Source: an uncultured Bacillota bacterium
GTDB lineage: Bacteria; Bacillota_I; Bacilli_A; RF39; UBA660
Assembly: GCA_946541645.1 (NCBI GenBank)
Contig: CAMNJS010000004.1
Span: 1 to 35,001, forward strand
Length of the DNA: 35,001 nt
Direction: 5' to 3'
Shown one piece after another: positions 18,346 to 26,861 of this stretch; the first letter of the stretch is position 1; each line of letters begins with the position of its first letter. The position numbers and the translations under genes were made by a program. Below the pieces are notes generated by a model. The model ran no database searches. It was not told the origin of the DNA and saw only the letters and a program-made list of their open reading frames with translations.

Positions 18346-18780
18346 TTACTTTTTTAATCTACTTCTAATATCTCTTTCAATATCACGTTTTTTAATATCT
18401 TCCCTTTTATCATAATCCTTCTTACCTTTACATATACCTATTAATACTTTAGCATATCCTTTACTTAAATATATTTTTAAAGGTATTAACGTATAACCTT
18501 CTAATCTTATCTTATCTCGAAGCTTATAAATTTCCCGCTTATGAAGAAGTAATTTTCTTGTTCGAGTTTCTTCATGATTAAAAATATTACCATTTTCATA
18601 ACCACTAATATGCATATTAATAAGAAAAGCTTCATCCTTTTTTATAGTTGCATAGCTATCCTTTATATTAGCCCTACCATCTCTTATAGATTTTATCTCT
18701 GTTCCCGTTAAAACAATACCAGCTTCAATAGTTTCAAAAATCTGATAATTATGCTTCGCCTTTCGGTTGTTTATTTCCAT
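18346..18780 (-). CDS. smpB: SsrA-binding protein
   Basis: [51 protein letters not shown]. Confidence 0.97.
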   Translation of the reverse strand: MEINNRKAKHNYQIFETIEAGIVLTGTEIKSIRDGRANIKDSYATIKKDEAFLINMHISGYENGNIFNHEETRTRKLLLHKREIYKLRDKIRLEGYTLIPLKIYLSKGYAKVLIGICKGKKDYDKREDIKKRDIERDIRSRLKK

Positions 18781-20875
18781 TCTTATCACCTTTATTTAAC
18801 CTAAAATTAATAAGCCCTTTTTCTTTTATCACACTATCAACAACTATTTCCAAAGTCATTCCAAGCATATACCTTTTTTTACTCTTTTTTCCAATTAAAC
18901 TATAAGTACTTTCATCATAGAAATAGTAATCATCATCTATCTCATCTATCTTAATAAGACCCTCAACTAAATTAGATAACTCTACATACATCCCATAATT
19001 AGTAACCGTACTTATCATTCCCTTATAAACTTCACCAACGTGCTGCTCCATATATTCAGCCATCTTCATATCATCAACATCACGTTCACAATCCACGCTA
19101 GCTCTTTCTCTATCAGATGATTGTTTTGCAATAACAGGAAGTTCTCCCGTAAAATAATTAACAGTCTCATTATCTATTTTATGTTCAAACAAATATGTTC
19201 TAAGAAGTCTATGCACTGTCAAATCAGGAAAACGCCTTATTGGTGATGTAAAATGCGTATAAAACTTTGAAGCTAACCCAAAGTGACCAATATTAATATT
19301 ATCATAAACAGCTTTCATCATACTTCGTAAAAGCATACTAGATAAAATCGGATATTCTTTTTTATCCTTAAGCTGATTTAAAATACTTTGAATTGTTTTA
19401 GGTGTAATATTTTTTAAATTAGCATTCACCTTATAACCTAAAACATTTAAAAAACCTAAAAATTTTCTTAATTTATCCTCGTCAGGAGCTCCATGAACAC
19501 GATAAATAAACGGAAGCTCCATATAAGTTATTGTTTCAGCCACCGCTTCATTTGCCGCTATCATAAAGTCTTCAATCAAGTTTTCTCCAATTCCGCGCTC
19601 CCTTTTTTGAATATCTATAGCTCGTCCATTTTCATCCGTTATAATTTTAGGTTCATCAACATCAAAATCAATATACCCTTTCGAAATTTTAGCTTTTCTT
19701 ATGATTTGTGAAAGCTCCTTCATCAAATTTAATGTATCTGCAAACTCCTCATAACCATCAGGTACAATATTTTCTTCTAAAATTTTGTTTACATTTTTAT
19801 AAGTCATCTGTTTCCTTGACTTAATATAACTTTCAAAAATATCACTACTTACTGTGTTTCCATTTTTATCTATTTCCATATAACAAGAAATAGTAAGCCT
19901 TATAACATCAGGATTTAATGAACATATCCCATTTGAAAGTTGATGTGGAAGCATTGGAATTACCGTATTTGCAAGGTAATTACTAGTCCCCCTCGCAAAC
20001 GCTTCTTTATATAATGCTGAATCAGGTTTTACATAATGACTAACATCAGCAATATGAACACCAAGCATATAATTTCCATTTTCCATTTTTTTAACACTAA
20101 TAGCGTCATCGATATCTTTAGTATCATCACCATCAATTGTAAAAATCATTTCTCCAGTTAAATCTCTGCGACCTTCAAGTTCCGTATCAGAAACTACACT
20201 AGGAACAGTTTTAAGTTCTTCTAAAACCTCATCTGGGAAAATATCATTAATCTGATATTTAGCTGCCACAGATAAAATATCAACTCCAGGATCATCTTTA
20301 TGACCTAATACCCTAACAATTTCGCCCTCGTAATAATTACTCTTTGCGATATTATTTTCAATCTTAACTACGACTTTATGACCTGGCACAGCTCCATTTA
20401 ACTTTTCTAAAGGAATTTCTACAACAATCTTTAATTTATCATCATCTAAATTTATAAAGTTTTTATTATCTTTTACATATAATTCCCCAACCAAAATATT
20501 ACTTAAATTTCGCTTATTAATAGAAGAAATGACGGCTTCATGTTTTCCCTCATCAATTATTTTAATAATAACCTCATCACCATCAATAGCTCCATTGACA
20601 TTTTCTTTAGAAACATAATAATCATTTTTAGCCCCATCAACAATTACAAAGCCAAAACTTTTTTTATTACCCGCAAATATTCCAATTTTTTTCATTTTAT
20701 CATTAAATTTTTCAAATTTGCCTTTATTTGTAAGCCTAATTTTTAATTCTTTTTCTAATTTTGTTAACGTCTCTGCAAGAAGTGGAAGCTCATCATCATT
20801 TAAAATAGAAGCTATCTCTTCATATGACAAAGCCTTATTGTGTTTAACTATATAATCTAATACTTTTTCTTCCAT
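18749..20875 (-). CDS. rnr: Ribonuclease R
   Basis: RNB motif [72 protein letters not shown]1 domain near the C-terminus. Start at 20875 after GAGGTG. Confidence 0.97.
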   Translation of the reverse strand: MEEKVLDYIVKHNKALSYEEIASILNDDELPLLAETLTKLEKELKIRLTNKGKFEKFNDKMKKIGIFAGNKKSFGFVIVDGAKNDYYVSKENVNGAIDGDEVIIKIIDEGKHEAVISSINKRNLSNILVGELYVKDNKNFINLDDDKLKIVVEIPLEKLNGAVPGHKVVVKIENNIAKSNYYEGEIVRVLGHKDDPGVDILSVAAKYQINDIFPDEVLEELKTVPSVVSDTELEGRRDLTGEMIFTIDGDDTKDIDDAISVKKMENGNYMLGVHIADVSHYVKPDSALYKEAFARGTSNYLANTVIPMLPHQLSNGICSLNPDVIRLTISCYMEIDKNGNTVSSDIFESYIKSRKQMTYKNVNKILEENIVPDGYEEFADTLNLMKELSQIIRKAKISKGYIDFDVDEPKIITDENGRAIDIQKRERGIGENLIEDFMIAANEAVAETITYMELPFIYRVHGAPDEDKLRKFLGFLNVLGYKVNANLKNITPKTIQSILNQLKDKKEYPILSSMLLRSMMKAVYDNINIGHFGLASKFYTHFTSPIRRFPDLTVHRLLRTYLFEHKIDNETVNYFTGELPVIAKQSSDRERASVDCERDVDDMKMAEYMEQHVGEVYKGMISTVTNYGMYVELSNLVEGLIKIDEIDDDYYFYDESTYSLIGKKSKKRYMLGMTLEIVVDSVIKEKGLINFRLNKGDKNGNKQPKGEA

Positions 20876-20954
20876 CTTAAACACCTCTATACTAATTATA
20901 AAATAAAATAATAAAAAAATACAGTACTTATTCTTTTCGCTTTACACTAGCACA

Positions 20955-20980
20955 CAAAAAGAAGCCTTAAGACTTCCTAA
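20955..20980 (-). terminator. Terminator overlapping the stop of the downstream membrane gene
   Basis: GAAGCC TTAA GACTTC hairpin (one G-U pair) with T5 on the minus strand. Confidence 0.5.
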
Positions 20981-21512
20981 AAAAATGAAGTATACTTACG
21001 AATATTGCTCCAAAAAGCGCAACAATAATATCCCACATTGTATCAGATACGCCTGTTAAAGCTACCCTTTGAGCATCGCCTCCTACTAAAGCATTACAAG
21101 TAAATTCAAATACTTCCCAAAGGCACGCACATAACGAAGTAAAAGATAATATAAAAATTATATTAAAAAACATATTTTTTGATTTAACTTTATCTAATAT
21201 AAGTATTGCAACCCCGCTGGATAAAACCCCAGAAAATGTATGAGTTATTTTATCAAATATCGCCCACTCATTATATAAATTACATATTACGCCTAAAAAG
21301 TGGGCTAAAAATATAAATATAATCCAAATAAAAATTAATCCATCATTAATATTAAGTTTAAATACTTTATTTAAAATATAAGGAAGTAGTATTGTCAAAA
21401 CAATACTACTATCTTTCAAAAATATCACTGGGCCTTCACCAATATTAGAAAAAATAATAAAAAACGCTAAAACCAAAGTTATAATTATAAATAAATTATT
21501 AATTTTCCTCAT
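20967..21512 (-). CDS. DUF2238/YjdF-like or VanZ-like multi-pass membrane protein
   Basis: FDKITHTFSGVLSSGVAILIL and DTMWDIIVALFGAIF; ATG overlaps the rmuC 3' end. Confidence 0.6.
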   Translation of the reverse strand: MRKINNLFIIITLVLAFFIIFSNIGEGPVIFLKDSSIVLTILLPYILNKVFKLNINDGLIFIWIIFIFLAHFLGVICNLYNEWAIFDKITHTFSGVLSSGVAILILDKVKSKNMFFNIIFILSFTSLCACLWEVFEFTCNALVGGDAQRVALTGVSDTMWDIIVALFGAIFVSILHFFRKS

Positions 21513-22563
21513 GTTCAATACTCTCCATCTCTACCCCATTAATAATATCAAATCTTTTAGTTATCTTATCAGTTGTTGTATGAATATCCTTAACATCTTT
21601 ACTTACCGTTTCAATACTTCTGTAAAGTTTATCCCATCTATCTTTATAACGCTTAAATTCTATATCCAAAAGTCTTAATTCCTGATGAATAACTTTTGTG
21701 TATTTATCTCTTTCAAGATTTTTAATAATAATCTGTATAGTAGTAAGTGTGCTTATTAAAGTAGTTGGACCACATATCCACACTCTTTTTTGATATGCAT
21801 AATCAATAATATCTTGATGATACGCATTAACTTCAGCAAATATTGCTTCAGCAGGTAAAAATAATATTGCCTGATCCGTAGTTTCCCCAGGAATAATATA
21901 CTTAGTTGCAATAGCATCTATATGTCTTTTCATATCCGTTTTAAATTTTCTTTCAGCAAGACCCCTATTCATATTATTCTTATCAACCATAAGTTCATAA
22001 TTTTCTAGTGGGAACTTTGAATCAATCGCAATCATACCCATAGGGTCAGGTGCAAAAATAACACTATCAGCAATTGTTCCATTACTAAGAGTATATTGCA
22101 GCCTATATGTATTATTCTTCCCTTCGCCGAAAACATTATACAAAATATGCTTTAAATTTACTTCACCAAAAATACCTCTTGTTTTCTTATCCGTAAGTAT
22201 CCCTTGTAAAGAAACAATATCTGAAGATAAATGATCAATTTTCTTTTGAGCTTCATCAATTTTAGAAAGTCTTTCTAAAACAGAAGTAAAGGTTTTATTT
22301 GTTTTTTCAAAATTTTGATCTAACCTCTCGTTTACCTTGTCATTAATCAAATTAAGTCTATGATCAATTCTATCATTTAATCCTGTAAAATCATCATTTA
22401 AACTTTTATTTATTTCGCTCTTAAATTCGCCAAGCTCCTTTATCATTTCAGTTTCTAGTTTACCAAGCCTTTCAGTAATATTAGACTCATTGACATTTTT
22501 AGAAAGTGCAATAACGCTTACTATTAAAACTACAACTAAAAGACCTATTATAATATATTCCAT
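21499..22563 (-). CDS. rmuC: DNA recombination protein RmuC
   Basis: N-terminal TM and coiled coil; RGIFGEVNLKHIL, IDSKFPLENYELM, ILFLPAEAIFAEV. Confidence 0.94.
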   Translation of the reverse strand: MEYIIIGLLVVVLIVSVIALSKNVNESNITERLGKLETEMIKELGEFKSEINKSLNDDFTGLNDRIDHRLNLINDKVNERLDQNFEKTNKTFTSVLERLSKIDEAQKKIDHLSSDIVSLQGILTDKKTRGIFGEVNLKHILYNVFGEGKNNTYRLQYTLSNGTIADSVIFAPDPMGMIAIDSKFPLENYELMVDKNNMNRGLAERKFKTDMKRHIDAIATKYIIPGETTDQAILFLPAEAIFAEVNAYHQDIIDYAYQKRVWICGPTTLISTLTTIQIIIKNLERDKYTKVIHQELRLLDIEFKRYKDRWDKLYRSIETVSKDVKDIHTTTDKITKRFDIINGVEMESIEHEEN

Positions 22564-22637
22564 TTTATCACCTATAATAATTATAAATTATTTTAAATAC
22601 TGATTCAAGAAATTATTAATAAATTAGTGTAAAGAAA

Positions 22638-22660
22638 AAAGCTATTTTAAAGCTTTAATT
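22638..22660 (-). terminator. Terminator after the rhodanese gene
   Basis: AAAGCT ATTTTAA AGCTTT with T6 on the minus strand. Confidence 0.6.
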
Positions 22661-22678
22661 CGTACTTATATAATTTTT

Positions 22679-22972
22679 CTACATTCTCTTCAAAACATAT
22701 GATTCATATCCACCAATCACATTATATATAGTATATCCATATGCTCTTAAAATTTGGCTTACAGTTTTAGACGTAATTCCTTTTTGACAGTATAAATAAT
22801 ATTTATCATTTTTATTTAAATATTTACTATGATTATTAATTAAATCATCATAATCTATATTTATTGCCCCAGGAATATGATTATCATTATATTTTTCCTT
22901 AGTTCTAATATCAATAATATGTGCATTTTTAATATTTAATAAATCATTAATCGTAATTTCCAAACAATTCAC
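22679..22972 (-). CDS. Rhodanese-like domain protein
   Basis: IIDIRTKEKYNDNHIPGAINI; active-site loop YCQKGITSKTV. Confidence 0.9.
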   Translation of the reverse strand: MNCLEITINDLLNIKNAHIIDIRTKEKYNDNHIPGAINIDYDDLINNHSKYLNKNDKYYLYCQKGITSKTVSQILRAYGYTIYNVIGGYESYVLKRM

Positions 22973-23024
22973 CTCTAAAACATTATATGTTTAAAATATT
23001 TTTAAATATTTACAAAAAACTAAA

Positions 23025-23048
23025 AAGACAAGTTTTTTTACTTGTCTT
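23025..23048 (-). terminator. Terminator at the 3' end of the T4SS coupling-protein gene
   Basis: AAGACAAGT TTTTTT ACTTGTCTT, perfect 9-bp arms, overlapping the stop codon; downstream T-rich on the minus strand. Confidence 0.7.
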
Positions 23049-25251
23049 ATTCGTCATCACTAAAGAAATCATCAAAGAACTGATCATCAGTAACATAGTC
23101 ATCATTTTCATTAACTTTTTCCTTCTTAAAATCAGAAACTTTTACTGGCTTTTTATTTTCTTCTTTAACTGTCTTATTAACTCTATCAGTAATCTTAGCT
23201 GCAAAATCTGATGAAGAAAAAGTATTTTTCATATCTTTTCTATTAGCTTCAAAAGTAGCTTCTTTATGATTAACCTCTTTTATATCCTCCCTAGGTACAA
23301 CAACAGGTTTTTTAACCACTTCAATTTTAGGGGCAGAAGTTCGCTTACTAGCCGTTCTCTTAGCTGCCTTTTCTTTCTCTTCTTTTTCTAGTTCAGCTAT
23401 TTTTGCATCTATATTTTTAATAAAATCACTTGTTGAAAGAGGTTTATTATTAGCATTCATCTTATCAGCAAGACCAGGCATAACTGAATTAACTAAATTA
23501 TTCATTTTTTCTTGACGTTTTGCGTCAACAAATCCTTTCAAATCAAATATATGAACAGGTTCCTTTTCCCTATCAGGATAAACTGCTTTTTCAACTTTTT
23601 CATAAGGACCCCAATCAATTTGATAATTAAGCTTTAACTTAGTTTTAAAAGGATTCATACGAAGTCTAAGCAAAATAACTTCACCCATTTTTAATTTCTG
23701 CAAATCACTAACAGTAATTAATGGACGAGTTTCTTTCTTCTCTTTGCCATCTTTGTCCTTTTCTTTTATTTCATATTCACCGCACATCTCACTTATTTCT
23801 TTTAAAGCGGCAAGTTCAGTACTAATCAAGTAAACTATATTTGTACAGTTACCCCTAATAGTATCTCCCTTTTCTTTACCGTAAACTTCAGCAAGTTGTG
23901 CATAGTTTTGAATAACAAAATAAAATCTCATCTTACGTGAACGCGCCGCTGAAACCATCGTATCAACATCTTTAAGCGGTGGCATATTAGCAAACTCATC
24001 TAGAATAAAATTAGTTCTATATGGAAGTTTTCCCCCATTTTTTTGTGCATAATCAACTAGTGCCTCATAACACTGTTTAAGGAAAATAGTAACAAGTGAA
24101 TGATATGTTTTCTTTTCGTCTTGAACTATTATAAATACAGCTGTTTTTTTACTTCCAATATCTTCAAAATCAAAATCACTATGTGAAAGCATTTCAGATA
24201 AATTTTCACGAGCCGCAAATAATCTTAATTTCTGCTTAAATACAGATAAAATACTACCCTTAGTATCTGTAGGTGCCACAATCGTCGATGAAGCACTAAT
24301 ATAAGCTGGAGAATTTGGATCTTTACTCTTAAAATACTCATTAACATAAACAGTATTTGGCCCGCATTTTTCTTCTCCAATTGTCGTAAATGCGTTTACA
24401 CTATTTAAATTAATTTCTTCCTCTTTTGCATCCTCAAATAAGCCTAAACAAATTCCTGAGAAATAATCAGCTGATGTCTTTTCCCAGAAAGGATCTTGAT
24501 TTTGTGCATTCTCATCATAAAGAATGTTCATTGCAAGGTCATCAGTAAGTTCATTAGCCTTATCAGCATTGCCATTTTTAAAATACTTATATGGTAAATG
24601 AAGCGGATTCCAGCCACTTCCTTTTTGAGGATCACGTAAATTAAGTAATACTACATTATAACCTCTTTTTTTAAGCATTTCAGAAGTTTCTTCATATATT
24701 TCACCTTTAGGATCGGTTATAATCATAGACTCATCGTGTTTTGCTAAACTATGAACAAGAGGAAAAATAGCAACTTGAGTTTTTCCGGCTCCAGTAGAAC
24801 CAATTATTATATTGTGTCCCTCGCCATCATCAACCCACATTTTTTTACCATCATTAATTAAAGGAATTCCACCATATTCAGATTTTTCATCTTGGACTCT
24901 AACCATTTTAAGTTCCTTTTTAATTTCACTATCAGTAGCCCATCTAGAATACCCCTTCTTATTTTTCTTTCCTTCTGTAGAAAAACCAAATCCTTCTTCT
25001 ATATCAAAAAATCTATCTTTAACACTATATATACTGGCTGCCAAAGCTATTATATAGCAAAAAATAGTAAGCCCTATAAAGTCTGGCGAAAAAGCGGGAA
25101 ATGGATTAAGCCCATGAAATGGATGATCTAAATCACCTTTTGCAAATTGAACAACATTCAAAAGTGCAACAGCCACAAAAAACAAAAGCACCACACAATA
25201 AATACCAAACATTGCCCAATCTTTTGATTCAGCTCTAAACTTTAATTTCAT
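23047..25251 (-). CDS. T4SS coupling protein, VirD4/TraG family ATPase
   Basis: N-terminal TMs; Walker A NIIIGSTGAGKTQ; IITDPKGEIYEETSEMLKKRGYNVVLLNLRDPQKGSGWNPL; FILDEFANMPPLKDVDTMVSAARSRKMRF; AGGAGG Shine-Dalgarno. Confidence 0.95.
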   Translation of the reverse strand: MKLKFRAESKDWAMFGIYCVVLLFFVAVALLNVVQFAKGDLDHPFHGLNPFPAFSPDFIGLTIFCYIIALAASIYSVKDRFFDIEEGFGFSTEGKKNKKGYSRWATDSEIKKELKMVRVQDEKSEYGGIPLINDGKKMWVDDGEGHNIIIGSTGAGKTQVAIFPLVHSLAKHDESMIITDPKGEIYEETSEMLKKRGYNVVLLNLRDPQKGSGWNPLHLPYKYFKNGNADKANELTDDLAMNILYDENAQNQDPFWEKTSADYFSGICLGLFEDAKEEEINLNSVNAFTTIGEEKCGPNTVYVNEYFKSKDPNSPAYISASSTIVAPTDTKGSILSVFKQKLRLFAARENLSEMLSHSDFDFEDIGSKKTAVFIIVQDEKKTYHSLVTIFLKQCYEALVDYAQKNGGKLPYRTNFILDEFANMPPLKDVDTMVSAARSRKMRFYFVIQNYAQLAEVYGKEKGDTIRGNCTNIVYLISTELAALKEISEMCGEYEIKEKDKDGKEKKETRPLITVSDLQKLKMGEVILLRLRMNPFKTKLKLNYQIDWGPYEKVEKAVYPDREKEPVHIFDLKGFVDAKRQEKMNNLVNSVMPGLADKMNANNKPLSTSDFIKNIDAKIAELEKEEKEKAAKRTASKRTSAPKIEVVKKPVVVPREDIKEVNHKEATFEANRKDMKNTFSSSDFAAKITDRVNKTVKEENKKPVKVSDFKKEKVNENDDYVTDDQFFDDFFSDDE

Positions 25252-25345
25252 ATATTGTTCCTCCTAAATTGATTTTAATAAATAACTTTTTAAACATAAT
25301 TAATAACACCATAATTATAACATTTATAATTTAAGAAGTAAATTA

Positions 25346-25379
25346 AGAAAAAAAGATTTACCAAATTTTTGATAAATCT
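25346..25379 (-). terminator. Terminator after the 25388-26179 CDS
   Basis: AGATTTA ... TAAATCT arms and T-run on the minus strand. Confidence 0.55.
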
Positions 25380-25387
25380 AAATACAT

Positions 25388-26179
25388 TTATTTTTCAAAC
25401 AAACAATCCTGATATAATTGTAAATCATTATCATTTATTTTATATATTTGATAACAAGAATAAAAAGTAGGAATATCAACAACATCTTTACCTATTACCA
25501 CTTCTTTTTTACCGTCATTATCAAGATCAATAACTTCCATTATCTCGAAAACATCACTATTAGAAGAGCTAATCGTGTCAATTACCGTATTATTTTTTAC
25601 TAAAACTAAATAAGTTTTAACAGTATAATCCATTATGTCTAACTTAAAATTAGTAAATCTATAAATAGTTTCTATTGAACCATCACCATCAAAATCTAAA
25701 CTTAATTTAAGTAAAGTTCCTCTATAATTATTTAATAAATTATTATCATAAACTTTAGTAACTTCCTTTATTATATCATCATCACCAGAATCGTAAGTTT
25801 GTATTTCATAATCAGTTGGTTTTATATCATCTATTCCTGTATATGCAAACTTAAAATCATTAGTCGGAATACTATTATAATCTTTATCAAAAAAATGCCA
25901 TTTATTAGACAAAAACTGCAATGTGTCAGCATTATATTTACTTGTTCCATTATATAAAACATATTTATGCCCCGTCACATCAGCATCAACCGCAGTTTTT
26001 TGATACCATTTTCCTTTACTTTCATGCCAAATCAAATAATTGCCAATAAGTAAGTATTTATTAGAATTAATCTTATCCCTATTATTAATAAACAAAGCGA
26101 AAAAAATATAACAAGCCACAATTGCTGCAACGATTACAATCCACTTAATATTCTTTTTTACTTTTTCAAAATCTTCCAT
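25388..26179 (-). CDS. Membrane-anchored extracytoplasmic protein with two DxDxDG-type Ca2+-binding-like motifs
   Basis: N-terminal TM IKWIVIVAAIVACYIFFALFI; DFDGDGSIE and DLDNDGKKE. Confidence 0.7.
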   Translation of the reverse strand: MEDFEKVKKNIKWIVIVAAIVACYIFFALFINNRDKINSNKYLLIGNYLIWHESKGKWYQKTAVDADVTGHKYVLYNGTSKYNADTLQFLSNKWHFFDKDYNSIPTNDFKFAYTGIDDIKPTDYEIQTYDSGDDDIIKEVTKVYDNNLLNNYRGTLLKLSLDFDGDGSIETIYRFTNFKLDIMDYTVKTYLVLVKNNTVIDTISSSNSDVFEIMEVIDLDNDGKKEVVIGKDVVDIPTFYSCYQIYKINDNDLQLYQDCLFEK

Positions 26180-26302
26180 AAACACCAACCTATCCTAATA
26201 AAATTATATAATGTAAAAATAACAATGTCAATTATAAAAAAAATAGTATTCTTATTGCTAAAAAAATCCCTAATTGATATAATTTAAATAGAAGGTGAAA
26301 AT

Positions 26303-26836
26303 ATGGAAGACGGAATAATTTATCCAAAATTAATATTAAAAATAATTATAGGAATAATAGCTGCAATAATCTTAGTTATAACATATAGACTTTTTATGAC
26401 AAATACCAACACTAAAAAATACGAAAATTATTTGCTAAAAAATGGATTTGAACTCAAAGAAGATAATACATATCATAAACAAACAACTAACAATAATATG
26501 ATAATAAACTATTATGTATATAATGATACATCGATAATGACAAAAGAGATTATAAATAATTCTAATAATAGTAATAACTCTTTAGGCCTAAAATACGAAA
26601 ACAATATAATATATGCTACATATAGTATCGAAGGAAAAAATAACGATGGAAATTACGACACCGCAATACAAAAATCAGAATACAATGTAAAAAACCAGAA
26701 TTATTCATGTAAAATAATTATAGATGGTCACTTTGATGACAAATGTAGTGAAATGAAAAAAGAAAGCATAAAATTTAATGATGAAATTCAAAAAATATTA
26801 TCCCAAAATAATTTAAAAATGAAATATATAAAATAA
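26303..26836 (+). CDS. Single-TM extracytoplasmic hypothetical protein
   Basis: N-terminal TM IIIGIIAAIILVITYRLF; GAAGGTG upstream of ATG; only plus-strand gene in the T4SS region. Confidence 0.65.
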   Translation: MEDGIIYPKLILKIIIGIIAAIILVITYRLFMTNTNTKKYENYLLKNGFELKEDNTYHKQTTNNNMIINYYVYNDTSIMTKEIINNSNNSNNSLGLKYENNIIYATYSIEGKNNDGNYDTAIQKSEYNVKNQNYSCKIIIDGHFDDKCSEMKKESIKFNDEIQKILSQNNLKMKYIK

Positions 26837-26861
26837 AGGTGAATTAATTCACCTTTATTTT
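26830..26861. terminator. Perfect palindromic bidirectional terminator
   Basis: AAAATAAAGGTGAATT|AATTCACCTTTATTTT, 32-bp perfect palindrome between convergent genes. Confidence 0.8.

Noticed and set aside
18749-18780. rnr/smpB 32-nt overlap as unusual
   Set aside because: Small overlaps in rnr-smpB operons of Firmicutes are routine.
24812-25131. Plus-strand ORFs antisense to virD4
   Set aside because: Overlap the conserved Walker A region of the coupling protein on the opposite strand; shadow ORFs.
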